Shown here: piece by piece, positions 17,137 through 26,297 of the stretch
Layout of the letters: the number at the start of each line of letters is the position of its first letter
How positions within the stretch are numbered: the stretch's first letter is position 1
Assembly (NCBI RefSeq): GCF_000330725.2
Contig: NZ_AMZY02000005.1
Coordinates: 173,382-237,381 of the forward strand
Source: Mariniradius saccharolyticus AK6
GTDB lineage: Bacteria > Bacteroidota > Bacteroidia > Cytophagales > Cyclobacteriaceae
Direction of reading: 5' to 3'
Length of the DNA: 64,000 bases
The notes under the pieces: model-generated
Seen by the model: only the letters and a program-made list of their open reading frames with translations
Databases searched by the model: none
What the model was told of the DNA's origin: nothing
Made by a program: the position numbers and the translations under genes

Positions 17137-18069
17137 ATGCAATTCAGAACCCTTGGCAAAACCGGATTAAATGTCTCCGTACTCGGCTTTGGCGCATCCC
17201 CGATGGGAAATGTCTTTGATCCAGTGGATGAAAATGAAGCCGTCAGCTCGGTGCACAAGGCCATCGATCGGGGCATTAATTTTTTCGATGTTTCGCCTTT
17301 TTACGGATTGACGCTTGCAGAATCCAGACTCGGAAAGGCACTCGGGGGCAAGCGGCAGGGAATTATCCTCGCCAGCAAGTGCGGCAGGTATGGATTGCAG
17401 GATTTTGATTTTTCCAGAAAAAAAATCCTCGCGAGCATCGATGAATCCTTGATGCGGCTGAAGACGGATTACCTGGATTTGTTCCAACTGCATGACATCG
17501 AGTTTGTGGACAAGCAGATTATCATAGAAGAAGCAGTGCCTGCAATAAAGGAAGTAGTCCAATCCGGAAAAGCGCGGTTTTGGGGAATCACAGGACTTCC
17601 CGTCCGGTATCTGGCGCATATAGCACGGGAGACCCAGCCCGATACGGTCTTGTCGTGGGCCCATTACAACCTGCTTGAGGACCAGATCAATGATGAACTG
17701 GTACCGCTTCCCAAGGAAAAGGGTTTCGGTTTGATGAATGCGGCACCACTGCTACAGCGGATTCTTTCTGAGGAGAAATTACCCCCGTGGCACCGTTCTC
17801 CGGAAGCCGTCAAGGCCACGCAGCCAAAATTGTCGGCGCTTTGTAAGCGATATGGTCTGCGCCTGAGTGATGTCGCTATTCGCTATGCTGTCGACCATGA
17901 AGCGATCGCTACGACGATCGTGGGCATGTGCGAAACACATATTGTTGACAAGAACATCGATGCTTTGGAAGTAAAAATCCCAAACGAGCTTATGCAGGAA
18001 ATCCAGCAACTCGTCGCCCCAGTCAAGAACCAGATGTGGTATGAAGGAAGGCCCGAAAACAATATTTGA
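17137..18069 (+). CDS. Aldo/keto reductase, L-galactose/L-fucose dehydrogenase-like
   Basis: This is a protein of 310 residues with the AKR tetrad: Asp51 and Tyr56 (NFFDVSPFYG), Lys81 (ILASKCGRYG) and His119 (LFQLHDIE). The N-terminus MQFRTLGKTGLNVSVLGFG and the KCGRYG-FDFS region resemble the L-galactose / L-fucose dehydrogenase group, which oxidises sugars to lactones with NAD(P). It is the first of four plus-strand genes (reductase, Zn dehydrogenase, epimerase, mutarotase), which suggests oxidation of a deoxy or rare sugar. The exact sugar is not shown by the sequence. Confidence 0.88.
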   Translation: MQFRTLGKTGLNVSVLGFGASPMGNVFDPVDENEAVSSVHKAIDRGINFFDVSPFYGLTLAESRLGKALGGKRQGIILASKCGRYGLQDFDFSRKKILASIDESLMRLKTDYLDLFQLHDIEFVDKQIIIEEAVPAIKEVVQSGKARFWGITGLPVRYLAHIARETQPDTVLSWAHYNLLEDQINDELVPLPKEKGFGLMNAAPLLQRILSEEKLPPWHRSPEAVKATQPKLSALCKRYGLRLSDVAIRYAVDHEAIATTIVGMCETHIVDKNIDALEVKIPNELMQEIQQLVAPVKNQMWYEGRPENNI

Positions 18070-18143
18070 TTGAAATGAAGCTGTTTGATTTCCTTCCCAA
18101 AAATATTGATTAGAAAAAGGAAAAAACGCCCAAAATGAATTAA

Positions 18144-19172
18144 ATGAAAGCACTGTTTCTTACCGAAGTCGGAAAAACGGAAGTCCGGGAAATCGAAAAA
18201 CCTACACCCAAGGCCGGTGAAGTCCTGCTCGAGGTAGGCATGGTTGGATTTTGCGGGGGAGACTTGAATGGTTTCAAAGGCCTTTTCCCGCTGCAGGAAT
18301 ACCCCAATGTCCTAGGACATGAAGTTGGAGCCACGATCGTGGAAATTGGCGCTAATGTCCCCTCCGAGGTTCGTCCTGGAGAAAAAGTAACGCTTTACCC
18401 CTATCTCGCCTGCGGGATATGTGTCGCCTGTCGCAAAGGCCGGCCCAATGCCTGCAAATTCAACAAGACGATGGGCGTCCGCCGTCCAGGGGCGATGACG
18501 AGGTACGTCACGGCACCTTGGCAGGATGTTTTTCCCTCCAAGAAACTCAGTCTCCGCGAACTCGCCTTGGTGGAGCCACTGACGGTGGGATTCCATGCCG
18601 TGAGCCGCGGACGGGTAGGTGCAGAGGACCGCGTTGCCGTGATCGGCTGCGGAATTGTGGGCCTGGGCGCTGTTGCATCTGCGGTGAATAAAGGTGCCAA
18701 AGTGATTGCCATCGATCTCGACGATTCCAAGCTGGAGATTGCGCACAAAATCGGTGTGGCTCACGCGATCAATCCGTCCAAAGTAGATTTACATCAAGCG
18801 CTGCACGAAATTACCGGAGGAGACGGGCCCGACGTAATCATCGAAGCAGTCGGCAGTCCAGCTACCTACCAAGCAGCTGTGGACGAAGTGGCGTTTCTCG
18901 GTCGGGTAGTTTGCATCGGCTATGCAAAGGCGCCGGTTTCCTTCAATACATCTTTGTTTGTCCAAAAGGAAATCGAAATCCTCGGCTCGCGCAATTGTGT
19001 GGGCAGGACGGATTTCCCGGAAGTGATTTCGTATCTGGAAGCAGGGAAATTTCCAATAGAGGCCGTAGTCAGCAAAGTCATCTCTATCGACCAAGGGCCT
19101 GAAACGATGGCGGCTTGGGCGGCAAATCCGCAGGGAATCATCAAAATCATGCTTAATCTGGAAGACCAATGA
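18144..19172 (+). CDS. Zinc-dependent sugar/polyol dehydrogenase (MDR family)
   Basis: This is a protein of 342 residues. The catalytic zinc ligands are Cys37 (GFCGGDLNG) and His59-Glu60 (LGHEVG); the structural zinc ligands are Cys90, 93, 96 and 104. The Rossmann motif is VIGCGIVGLGAVASA, followed by an acidic IDLDDSK, which favours NAD. The family includes sorbitol, L-threonine, galactitol-phosphate and L-fuconate-pathway dehydrogenases. Its stop overlaps the next start by four bases (ATGA), so translation is coupled to the epimerase. Confidence 0.9.
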   Translation: MKALFLTEVGKTEVREIEKPTPKAGEVLLEVGMVGFCGGDLNGFKGLFPLQEYPNVLGHEVGATIVEIGANVPSEVRPGEKVTLYPYLACGICVACRKGRPNACKFNKTMGVRRPGAMTRYVTAPWQDVFPSKKLSLRELALVEPLTVGFHAVSRGRVGAEDRVAVIGCGIVGLGAVASAVNKGAKVIAIDLDDSKLEIAHKIGVAHAINPSKVDLHQALHEITGGDGPDVIIEAVGSPATYQAAVDEVAFLGRVVCIGYAKAPVSFNTSLFVQKEIEILGSRNCVGRTDFPEVISYLEAGKFPIEAVVSKVISIDQGPETMAAWAANPQGIIKIMLNLEDQ

Positions 19173-19984
19173 TCAAATCCGCTGTCACCATAGCCTTGGT
19201 CCCGCAGATCAAAACCGGTCCTTGGATTTTTTGGAATGATCTGGAAATGGGCATGAAACAAGCGTCCGAGTTGGGATTTGATGGCGTGGAGCTGTTTACG
19301 GCTTCTGCTGACAGCATCGATCCCAGTAAATTGGAGAAACTTCTGGCAAAATATCGACTCAGCTTGGCTGCATTAGGCACCGGTGCGGGTAAAGTGCTGC
19401 ATGGCCTCACATTGACAGATCCTGATCCCACGATGCGTGCCAAGGCGCAGGCCTTCGTTTCGGATATGATCGCTTTTGGCGCAAGATTCGGTGCACCCGC
19501 GATTATTGGCTCTATGCAAGGCAATGTCCAGCCGGGGGCAGATCGGCAGCAGACGATCGAATGGTTCAAAGAGAGTCTAGAAATCCTAGCAGACAAAGCG
19601 TCATCCCTTGGCGTGCATTTGATCTATGAACCGCTGAATCGCTATGAAACCAAACTTTTCAATACCTTGGAAAGCAGCGTCTCTTTGTTGGAATCATTGA
19701 AAGCCAATCAAGTCAAACTCTTGGCGGATCTTTTCCATATGAACATTGAGGAAACAGCGTTGGCACAAAGCATTCGGGAATTCGGAAATTATATAGGTCA
19801 TGTGCACTTTGCAGATTCGAACCGAAAACCCATGGGATTCGGACATACGGGTATGGCACCAATTGCCGAGGCTTTGAGGGAAATCAGCTATGAAGGTTAC
19901 GTTTCCGCGGAAGCCTTTCCCTGGCCGGATTCGAACGCAGCCGCCAAGCAAACCATCCAACAATTCCGAAAGTTCTTCAGATAG
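19169..19984 (+). CDS. TIM-barrel sugar (phosphate) isomerase/epimerase
   Basis: This is a protein of 271 residues of the xylose-isomerase-like barrel family. Metal ligands by position are Glu154 (LIYEPLNRYE), Asp187 and His190 (LADLFH), His213 (HVHFADSN) and Glu248 (VSAEAFPWP). The LNRYE signature is seen in D-tagatose/D-psicose 3-epimerase relatives and in hydroxypyruvate-isomerase-like proteins. It overlaps the Zn-dehydrogenase gene by four bases. A partner epimerase with the same layout is encoded at 21785-22648 on the other strand. Confidence 0.88.
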   Translation: MIKSAVTIALVPQIKTGPWIFWNDLEMGMKQASELGFDGVELFTASADSIDPSKLEKLLAKYRLSLAALGTGAGKVLHGLTLTDPDPTMRAKAQAFVSDMIAFGARFGAPAIIGSMQGNVQPGADRQQTIEWFKESLEILADKASSLGVHLIYEPLNRYETKLFNTLESSVSLLESLKANQVKLLADLFHMNIEETALAQSIREFGNYIGHVHFADSNRKPMGFGHTGMAPIAEALREISYEGYVSAEAFPWPDSNAAAKQTIQQFRKFFR

Positions 19985-20044
19985 CCACGACACTTCTCCA
20001 AACCTTAAAATATCCCAACTTTCAAACCTTCAAACCTCCCCGCC

Positions 20045-20386
20045 ATGAAACGCTTTTGCCTCGCCCTTGACCTGATTGACGATCCAGACTCTATCCGGGA
20101 ATATGAAAAATACCATGCCCCTGGTGCCGCTTGGCCGGAAGTGACGCAGCATGATATTGACTGTGGTATCCTGAACATCGAGATTTTCAGGACCAGCAAC
20201 CGGATGTTTATGATTCTGGAAACCGTGGATGATTTTTCCTTTGAGCAGAAAGCCAAAATGGACGCTGCCAATCCCGTAGTTGCCAAATGGGAGGCGCTGA
20301 TGTGGGGCTTTCAGCAACCGCTTCCATGGGCAAAACCCGGAGAAAAATGGGTCTTAATGGACCGGATTTTTAAGTCGGGGCTGTGA
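20045..20386 (+). CDS. L-rhamnose/L-fucose mutarotase-like protein (RhaM family)
   Basis: This is a protein of 113 residues, close to RhaM length (about 104). The family features are seen: KRFCLALDLIDDPDSIREYEKYH with the active-site His, a central strand NIEIFRTSNRMFMILE, and the C-terminal WEALMWGFQQPLPWAKPGEKW. These enzymes interconvert alpha and beta anomers of deoxy sugars. Placement after an aldo/keto reductase and Zn dehydrogenase supports a deoxy-hexose substrate. It ends close to a terminator shared with the convergent Gfo/Idh gene. Confidence 0.9.
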   Translation: MKRFCLALDLIDDPDSIREYEKYHAPGAAWPEVTQHDIDCGILNIEIFRTSNRMFMILETVDDFSFEQKAKMDAANPVVAKWEALMWGFQQPLPWAKPGEKWVLMDRIFKSGL

Positions 20387-20396
20387 GGTCCAGATA

Positions 20397-20428
20397 GAAA
20401 AAAAGCCCTCCGGTTATCAGAGGGCTTT
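20397..20428 (-). terminator. Intrinsic terminator between convergent mutarotase and Gfo/Idh genes
   Basis: A 9-bp stem AAAGCCCTC / GAGGGCTTT has a 9-base loop. Read on the minus strand it is followed by a T run, right after the Gfo/Idh stop at 20433. On the plus strand the tail is weaker, so it mainly serves the minus gene. Confidence 0.8.
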
Positions 20429-20432
20429 CAAG

Positions 20433-21548
20433 TCATTTTTTCAAGGTGAACTCCGGCAAAGGAATAATCTTTCCACCAGCCATCGCAGACTCATGTGCCA
20501 AAATACCCACGCAGGTGATGTTGGCGGATTGGCGGTGGTCCGGATAAGGTGATTTCTTTTCTGCCAATGCCGTCAAAAACGCATGTGCCAAATGCGGATG
20601 CGAACCTCCATGACCAGCACCTTGGATAAAGGATAGGTGTTGGTTGTCATCGGAATCATACACACCCGCGGTCGTAAAGGAAGCAATTTCCTTAGGCAAA
20701 AGGTGTGCATAATCAGGTACCTCCACCAAGGAAGGCTCTTCTCCGGTATGTATGACGTGCGGCTTGTGCTCAATGAGGGTCCATTCGAAGGATTTCTTGG
20801 AACCATACACATCGAAGCTTTCCCGATACTGTCGCGCAGTATTGAAAAGCGAACGGGTCACTTCAGCAGATAAATCCGAATCCTTCAATTTGATATGGCA
20901 GGTTTCGATGGCGAACGGAGAACCATATTTTGGAATCAGGTTTTCATCGATCCGCCCCGAACCGAAGCAGGAAACGTACTCGGCCTGTGCGCCCGGCAAA
21001 GCCAAAACCGGCCCCACACAGTGTGTAGCATAGTGCATTGGCGGCAGCCCTTCCCAGTAGCCCGGCCAGCCGGCCATTTCCTGCTGATGGCTTGCCCGCA
21101 GAAACTGGATTTTTCCCAACTCCCCTTTCTCATACATTTCCTTGACAAACAAGAATTCGCGGGAATAGACGACTGTCTCCATCATCATGTACGTCAGGCC
21201 GGTTTCCTCACAGGCCTCGACGATTTGGCGGCATTCCTCCACCGTGGTTGCCATGGGCACGGTACAGGCCACGTGCTTTCCAGCCCTCAGGGCTTTCAAA
21301 GATTGCTCCGCATGTGACTGAATCGGCGTGTTGATGTGGACGGCATCGATGTTGGGATCCTTGAGCAATTCATCATAGTCCGTGTACCTGACTGTCACGC
21401 CGAACGCATCCCCAATTTCGTTGAGCTTTTGTTCATTCCTTTGGCAGATCGCGTACATATTGGCGAGGGGGTGCTTCTGATAGATGGGGATAAATTCCGC
21501 CCCAAAGCCCAGTCCGATGATAGCGATATTGATTTTCTTTTGGGTCAT
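20433..21548 (-). CDS. Gfo/Idh/MocA-family oxidoreductase (cytoplasmic)
   Basis: This is a protein of 371 residues. The NAD(P)-binding N-terminus is IAIIGLGFGAEFIP, followed by the family's INTPIQSHAEQSLKALRAGK and HVACTVPMATTVEECRQ, which replaces the more usual EKP with TVP. The C-terminal alpha/beta domain carries HCVGPVLALPG and the late HPHLAHAF. Members oxidise or reduce sugars and inositols. No signal peptide. It is separated by 236 unremarkable bases (21549-21784) from the epimerase gene on the same strand and is probably part of the same sugar locus. Confidence 0.88.
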   Translation of the reverse strand: MTQKKINIAIIGLGFGAEFIPIYQKHPLANMYAICQRNEQKLNEIGDAFGVTVRYTDYDELLKDPNIDAVHINTPIQSHAEQSLKALRAGKHVACTVPMATTVEECRQIVEACEETGLTYMMMETVVYSREFLFVKEMYEKGELGKIQFLRASHQQEMAGWPGYWEGLPPMHYATHCVGPVLALPGAQAEYVSCFGSGRIDENLIPKYGSPFAIETCHIKLKDSDLSAEVTRSLFNTARQYRESFDVYGSKKSFEWTLIEHKPHVIHTGEEPSLVEVPDYAHLLPKEIASFTTAGVYDSDDNQHLSFIQGAGHGGSHPHLAHAFLTALAEKKSPYPDHRQSANITCVGILAHESAMAGGKIIPLPEFTLKK

Positions 21549-21784
21549 GATGGTAGAGTTAGAAAGTTGATAGTTATTGGTTATTGCGGTGTTCCGAGTC
21601 GATAGTCCATAGTAACTAGACCATGGAAGACGGTGGGTAGAGCAAATCGTTATTCATTATTAAGCGTTCGTCACTCGATGTTGATTTTTGAGGGATCAGG
21701 AACACTAAACTCTGAATTTCGAATCCTGAAGTCTCCTCAGGTTCCGAAAGCCATTCGGCATATATCATTCATCATTTTACATTC

Positions 21785-22648
21785 TTAATTCCTCCCCGCC
21801 CACTCTTTCAAAAACTTCAGGCCTTGTTCGGCAAATCCATCTTGGCTTGGGGCAAGCGGCTTCCAAATACAAACGGCTCCTGCCAGTTCCTGCACGTTTG
21901 GCGTGAAGCTTTCGATCGAAACCACGCCTCGGTACCCGACCGCTTCCAAGCCACGCCTGAACGATTCCCAGTTTGTTTGCCCTGTTCCGGGAATACCGCG
22001 ATGATTTTCCGAAACTTGGACGTGAATAAGTTTGTCACCCACAGTTCTCACCGCTTCCTCGAGATTGGCCTCTTCGATGCTCAAGTGGAAGCCATCCAAA
22101 AGCACCTTGGCTGCCGGATGGTTGATGTCTGCCACCATTTTCATCAAGTCTTTGGCGGTATTGACAAGATCGGTCTCAAAGCGGTTCAGGGTCTCCAAAG
22201 CGATCTCTTGGCCAAAACTTTCCGCCATTTGACAAACCTTGTACAGGTTGTTGACAGCACGGTCCCATTCGATTTTCCTTTGTTCGTCGGAAACCAAACG
22301 GGCCTTGCCGACAGCCGAATACATCGGGCCCGACACAAAACGAGCCCCCAAGACAGCGCTGATCTCGAAACAGGCGCGCAGGTAATCAAAGCAAATCTGA
22401 TGGAACTTCGGGTCATCATGGGTCAGATCCCTTGTCGGGCCAAAAGCACCACAAATGATGGGTTTCAGTCCATTGTCCGCCAAGGCTGCCTTGACTTCCT
22501 TCACATCAACCAATGCAGGATCTTCGACAGGAATCTCCACCGCATCGAATCCCATCTTTTTGATTTTGGGAAAAAGCTCCAGGGTTTTGGTATTGAAAGG
22601 CGAGGTCCAAAGCCAGGTACTCACACCAAAAGTTACGTCCAAAGCCAT
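21785..22648 (-). CDS. D-tagatose/D-psicose 3-epimerase-like TIM-barrel protein
   Basis: This is a protein of 287 residues. Ligand positions are Glu152 (LETLNRFETD), Asp185 and His188 (LLDGFHLS), His209 (IHVQVSENHRGIPGTG) and Glu246 (VSIESF). The LNRFETD and SENHRGIPGTG blocks are characteristic of the ketose 3-epimerase group. Its ATG shares one base with the stop of the upstream 1166-residue gene (TAATG), so the two are translationally coupled. Acting on a free ketose or keto-sugar acid is likely but not proven. Confidence 0.9.
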   Translation of the reverse strand: MALDVTFGVSTWLWTSPFNTKTLELFPKIKKMGFDAVEIPVEDPALVDVKEVKAALADNGLKPIICGAFGPTRDLTHDDPKFHQICFDYLRACFEISAVLGARFVSGPMYSAVGKARLVSDEQRKIEWDRAVNNLYKVCQMAESFGQEIALETLNRFETDLVNTAKDLMKMVADINHPAAKVLLDGFHLSIEEANLEEAVRTVGDKLIHVQVSENHRGIPGTGQTNWESFRRGLEAVGYRGVVSIESFTPNVQELAGAVCIWKPLAPSQDGFAEQGLKFLKEWAGRN

Positions 22649-25600
22649 TATTCCACGATCATTTTTCCGTTCATGATTCTCCAGTGACCTGGCACAGTAC
22701 AGACAAATGGATATTCACCCGGCTGGCTTGGTGCATAAAACATCAGCGTTTCCACACTTTCCGGATTGACCAATTTGGAGGAAATGATGATCTCAGGCAT
22801 ATCAGGGATATAGTTTTTCTCCATGCCTTTGGGATCCCGCGCCATGTCGTCCGCTGCTTTTCCAACCTTCTCCAAACTGCCCGGAGTGGCAATGATCAAG
22901 TTGTGCTGCATAAAATCCTTGTTTTCAAAGTCCAGAATCACCGCCTGCCCGGCTTTGACTTTAAAGCTGGTAACGTTGTATTTCATTTCGTGTGGAATGA
23001 CACCAACTTTCACAACCAGTGCTGTTTCACGGGAGAATTTAGGCTTGGACCCTCCGCGAATCGCCGCCACCATGTCCCCGGTATCCCATTTTGGATTCTT
23101 GAAGCTGATAGAGCTCTCGTTGGACATTCGGCCACGCAGCCAATTATCGTCTTCATAGTCGCCAACTTGGTTTTCACCATTCCAGTCGTCACCGATCCGT
23201 ATGTTCGCAGGCTCGAGGTTTTCAGTAAATAATCCATTCGCTTTTTGCTTACCGACCAATTCTCCATCGATGTACAGGCTCATGCTTCCATCTTCCAGCA
23301 AATTGGCATACACCGAAAATAGGTTATCAGGTATTTTCTTTGGGCTCGTGATTTTGAAAGACTTGCCGTTTTGCTTGACCACCCAGCTCAGTTTGTCATC
23401 GAAGACGTACATAGTGTAGCCGTTGGTTTTGTTTCCTTGCGCTACAATTGCACCGACGAGGCCACCATTTCCTTTCGCCAATTCAGTTCGGATATGGATT
23501 TCCTTGTCCTTGACATCCGGTGGGAAAGCAATCGGTGCCCTCCTATCCAAGTTGTATTCTTCCTCCACGAAGCTCTTGGCAATTCTGTCTGTCAAGGTGT
23601 AAAGCGTGTCGGCTTTTTCTCCCGGCAAGAGCGTCATGATGTTGGATTCAAAATACGCAGGATGTGCCAATACGCCCGCAAAGATCACCTGTGGAAGATA
23701 TTTGTCCTTGGCATTTTCCTCGTCCAAACTCGCACGGTAGAGGAAATTGCCGACGTTGGGATCTTCAGGAACATGTACGATTGCCTGGAATGCTGCTTTT
23801 CTTACATTGAAATCAGCATCTTCAAAAAGCTTGGCCGCTTGAAGTTTGGTGAAAAGATTGGTATCCTTGGGCAATACCATAATCGCATTTCTCCTTACGG
23901 AAGCTGACGGATGGCTGAGCGCTTTGGTAACAACTTGCAAAGCATTGGCATCACTTCCATCCAACAGCCCAAGGCCATGGAGTGTCCACAGGGCATGCAC
24001 TGCAGGCGCATTGAGACCAATCTCATCCACAGAACGATCACCTATCAGTTTATAAAGATCCCCTGCGATGTCCTTTTTCTGGTTCTCCACAATCAAGCGT
24101 TGCGCCGTAATCCTCCAAAACATGTTGTCGCTCTTCAGCCCTTTGATTAAGTCCTTATTGGAACTAGGATCAATTTGGAGGGTTTTGTAATCGTCATTGC
24201 CCTTGTAGACAATCCTGTAAATGCGGCCATGCTTGTTGTCCCGCAGGGGATTGATGTAGGCATTTCCAGCTCCATTTTCAAATCCCCGCGGCGTAGGATT
24301 GTGTTGGATGATAAAATTGTACCAGTCCGCAACCCACAAAGCCCCGTCAGGGCCGACTTCGGCATGAACCGGCGAGAACCATTCATCTGAGCTGGCGAGG
24401 ATGTTGAAACCATTTTTTTCTATAAACCCTGAACCGTCCTTTTCGATGATTGCGTTGTGCAGTACTCTGCCGGTTGGCTCTGCCACGAAAGCGATGCGGT
24501 TCCAGTATTTTTTCGGGAAATTTCGGGCCGTGTAAAAATTGTGTCCCGCTGCTGCAGTATAGCCACCATGGTAATCCACTTGGCGCAGGGCCGGCGTCAG
24601 GTGAGGCATATCTGAGTGGGTTTCGATACCAAACACCGTATTGTTGACGCCACCGGAGATCGGCCGTTTGACAAACTCCCTCGTCATGGCCATATAGGCG
24701 CTGTGCTGACCGTTTGCAGTCGAGATGAAAACGTTAAAATCTTCAGAGAACCCAAGGCCCCAGGTATTGTTGCTGGTCGAACCAAGGAACTCCAAGGCTG
24801 ACGCATCTCTTTCGAAACGATAAACACCTTGACCGAAATTGAATTCTTCTCCTCCGACGGTACCTCTAAAACCTGCATATCCCAAAACTCCCCAAATCTT
24901 GTTATCAAATCCATATTTGAGATTGGACGGCCCGGCGTGGGTATCGCTTTTACCCCAACCTGTCATGATGACTTCACGCACATCGGCCTTGTCGTCGCCG
25001 TCTGTATCTTTCAAAAAAATGAAATCCGGTGCCATGGAAATCAAGATGCCCCCATTCATGGCCATGATGCTGGTTGGGATGTTCAGCCCGTCAGCAAACA
25101 CCGTGACTTTGTCAGCTTTTCCGTCTCCGTCGGTATCTTCCAAAATCTTGATCTGGTCATTTCCGCCTTCTGTGCGCACTTCATTGGGGTAATCTTTGGT
25201 TTCGATGACATAAAGCCTTCCTTTCTCATCCCAACACATGGCCATCGGATTTACGATATCCGGCTCGGAGGCAAACAACTGTAACTCAAAACCAACGGGA
25301 ACCTGAACCAGTTTCATGGACTCCTCTGGACTCAATGGCAACTGAAACTTAGGTGCTGGGTCGCGGTTTTCGTAGTTTGGAATGTCAGCATCCCGAAAAG
25401 TAGGCTGCGGGATTTCGAATGAAGCTACCTGTCCGGCGACTTTATCGCCGATCGCCCACAGAACCCCATTGGCTACCAATTGGTGGAATTGCGGCTTGGA
25501 CCAAGTTCTTTCATCATGTCCATAGGCTGTGTAGAAAACACGTCCCTTACCTTGTTCACGAATCCAAGTCCATGGCTCGCGATGCCCGTTTTCTTCCCGT

Positions 25601-26148
25601 TCCATGAGCACGGTCATATCGGGATTGATGCTTGTATGGAGATATGTCTCATCCCAAGTCTCAAAAACCTCCACGCCTGCCATAATCGGATGCTCCGGCC
25701 TGACGATATCTACTGTAAAATCCCCTGTGCCGTGGGATTTGAATTGCCCTCCGACCGCAGAGACATACCAGTCGGAATTTCTGAAGCAGTAAGATGCACT
25801 GTGGATGGGAATGAAACCCTTGCCGCTTTCCACATAGGCCTTCAGCGCGGCTTCTTGGGCAGGGGTAATTTCGTCATGATTGGCATAAATCATGATCCCA
25901 TCGTACATGTTGAGCGTTTCCTCGTTGAGGTCGTTGGGATCCGAAGTGTAGGTAAAATTGATTCCTTTTGGAAAAAGCGCCCTCGCCAATATAGGCATCA
26001 GCTTTTCCGAATCGTGGTGTTTGCTGTCATGTCCCAAAAACAGGATTTCGGCCCTACGGGGACCATCACTGAGTGGCTGGAATTTTTGCTTTTGGCCGCA
26101 TGACCATAAAAAGATCAGAAGAAGCAGGATGGGGGAATATGCCTTCAT
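22648..26148 (-). CDS. Lipoprotein: ThuA domain + PVC-type beta-propeller dehydrogenase domain + cupredoxin
   Basis: This is a protein of 1166 residues. It starts with a lipobox signal (LLLLIFLWSCGQ). Domains in order are ThuA-like (about 28-245; EILFLGHDSKHHDSEKL, FIPIHSASYCFRN, GRVFYTAYGHDERTW); a membrane-bound-dehydrogenase type propeller (about 280-640; GFELQLFASEPDIVNPMAM, RLYVIETKDYPNE, KILEDTDGDGKADKV); HEAT-like helices (about 660-830); a lectin/jelly-roll-like segment (about 870-1020); and a plastocyanin-like C-terminus with copper ligands in FMQHNLI, FVCTVPGHWRIM. No CxxCH heme motif occurs, unlike many relatives. It may oxidise a sugar outside the cytoplasm and pass electrons to its own copper domain; that is inference. 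Confidence 0.88.
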   Translation of the reverse strand: MKAYSPILLLLIFLWSCGQKQKFQPLSDGPRRAEILFLGHDSKHHDSEKLMPILARALFPKGINFTYTSDPNDLNEETLNMYDGIMIYANHDEITPAQEAALKAYVESGKGFIPIHSASYCFRNSDWYVSAVGGQFKSHGTGDFTVDIVRPEHPIMAGVEVFETWDETYLHTSINPDMTVLMEREENGHREPWTWIREQGKGRVFYTAYGHDERTWSKPQFHQLVANGVLWAIGDKVAGQVASFEIPQPTFRDADIPNYENRDPAPKFQLPLSPEESMKLVQVPVGFELQLFASEPDIVNPMAMCWDEKGRLYVIETKDYPNEVRTEGGNDQIKILEDTDGDGKADKVTVFADGLNIPTSIMAMNGGILISMAPDFIFLKDTDGDDKADVREVIMTGWGKSDTHAGPSNLKYGFDNKIWGVLGYAGFRGTVGGEEFNFGQGVYRFERDASALEFLGSTSNNTWGLGFSEDFNVFISTANGQHSAYMAMTREFVKRPISGGVNNTVFGIETHSDMPHLTPALRQVDYHGGYTAAAGHNFYTARNFPKKYWNRIAFVAEPTGRVLHNAIIEKDGSGFIEKNGFNILASSDEWFSPVHAEVGPDGALWVADWYNFIIQHNPTPRGFENGAGNAYINPLRDNKHGRIYRIVYKGNDDYKTLQIDPSSNKDLIKGLKSDNMFWRITAQRLIVENQKKDIAGDLYKLIGDRSVDEIGLNAPAVHALWTLHGLGLLDGSDANALQVVTKALSHPSASVRRNAIMVLPKDTNLFTKLQAAKLFEDADFNVRKAAFQAIVHVPEDPNVGNFLYRASLDEENAKDKYLPQVIFAGVLAHPAYFESNIMTLLPGEKADTLYTLTDRIAKSFVEEEYNLDRRAPIAFPPDVKDKEIHIRTELAKGNGGLVGAIVAQGNKTNGYTMYVFDDKLSWVVKQNGKSFKITSPKKIPDNLFSVYANLLEDGSMSLYIDGELVGKQKANGLFTENLEPANIRIGDDWNGENQVGDYEDDNWLRGRMSNESSISFKNPKWDTGDMVAAIRGGSKPKFSRETALVVKVGVIPHEMKYNVTSFKVKAGQAVILDFENKDFMQHNLIIATPGSLEKVGKAADDMARDPKGMEKNYIPDMPEIIISSKLVNPESVETLMFYAPSQPGEYPFVCTVPGHWRIMNGKMIVE

Positions 26149-26297
26149 GGAATATCGATTTTGGGTTTACGCATATGTTGAGAAGTTAAAATTCGAAATA
26201 AAATCCCGCTTAATCTTCCTGCATTTTGATGATTTCTGACAGTATTTTGTCCAAAAAATTGGAATCGAGAAGATTTTATGATATAATCAGGCAAGTT

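Noticed and set aside
22648..26148. Heme (CxxCH) site expected in a PVC-type dehydrogenase
   Set aside because: I scanned the protein and found no CxxCH; the Cys near the end lies in a cupredoxin motif.
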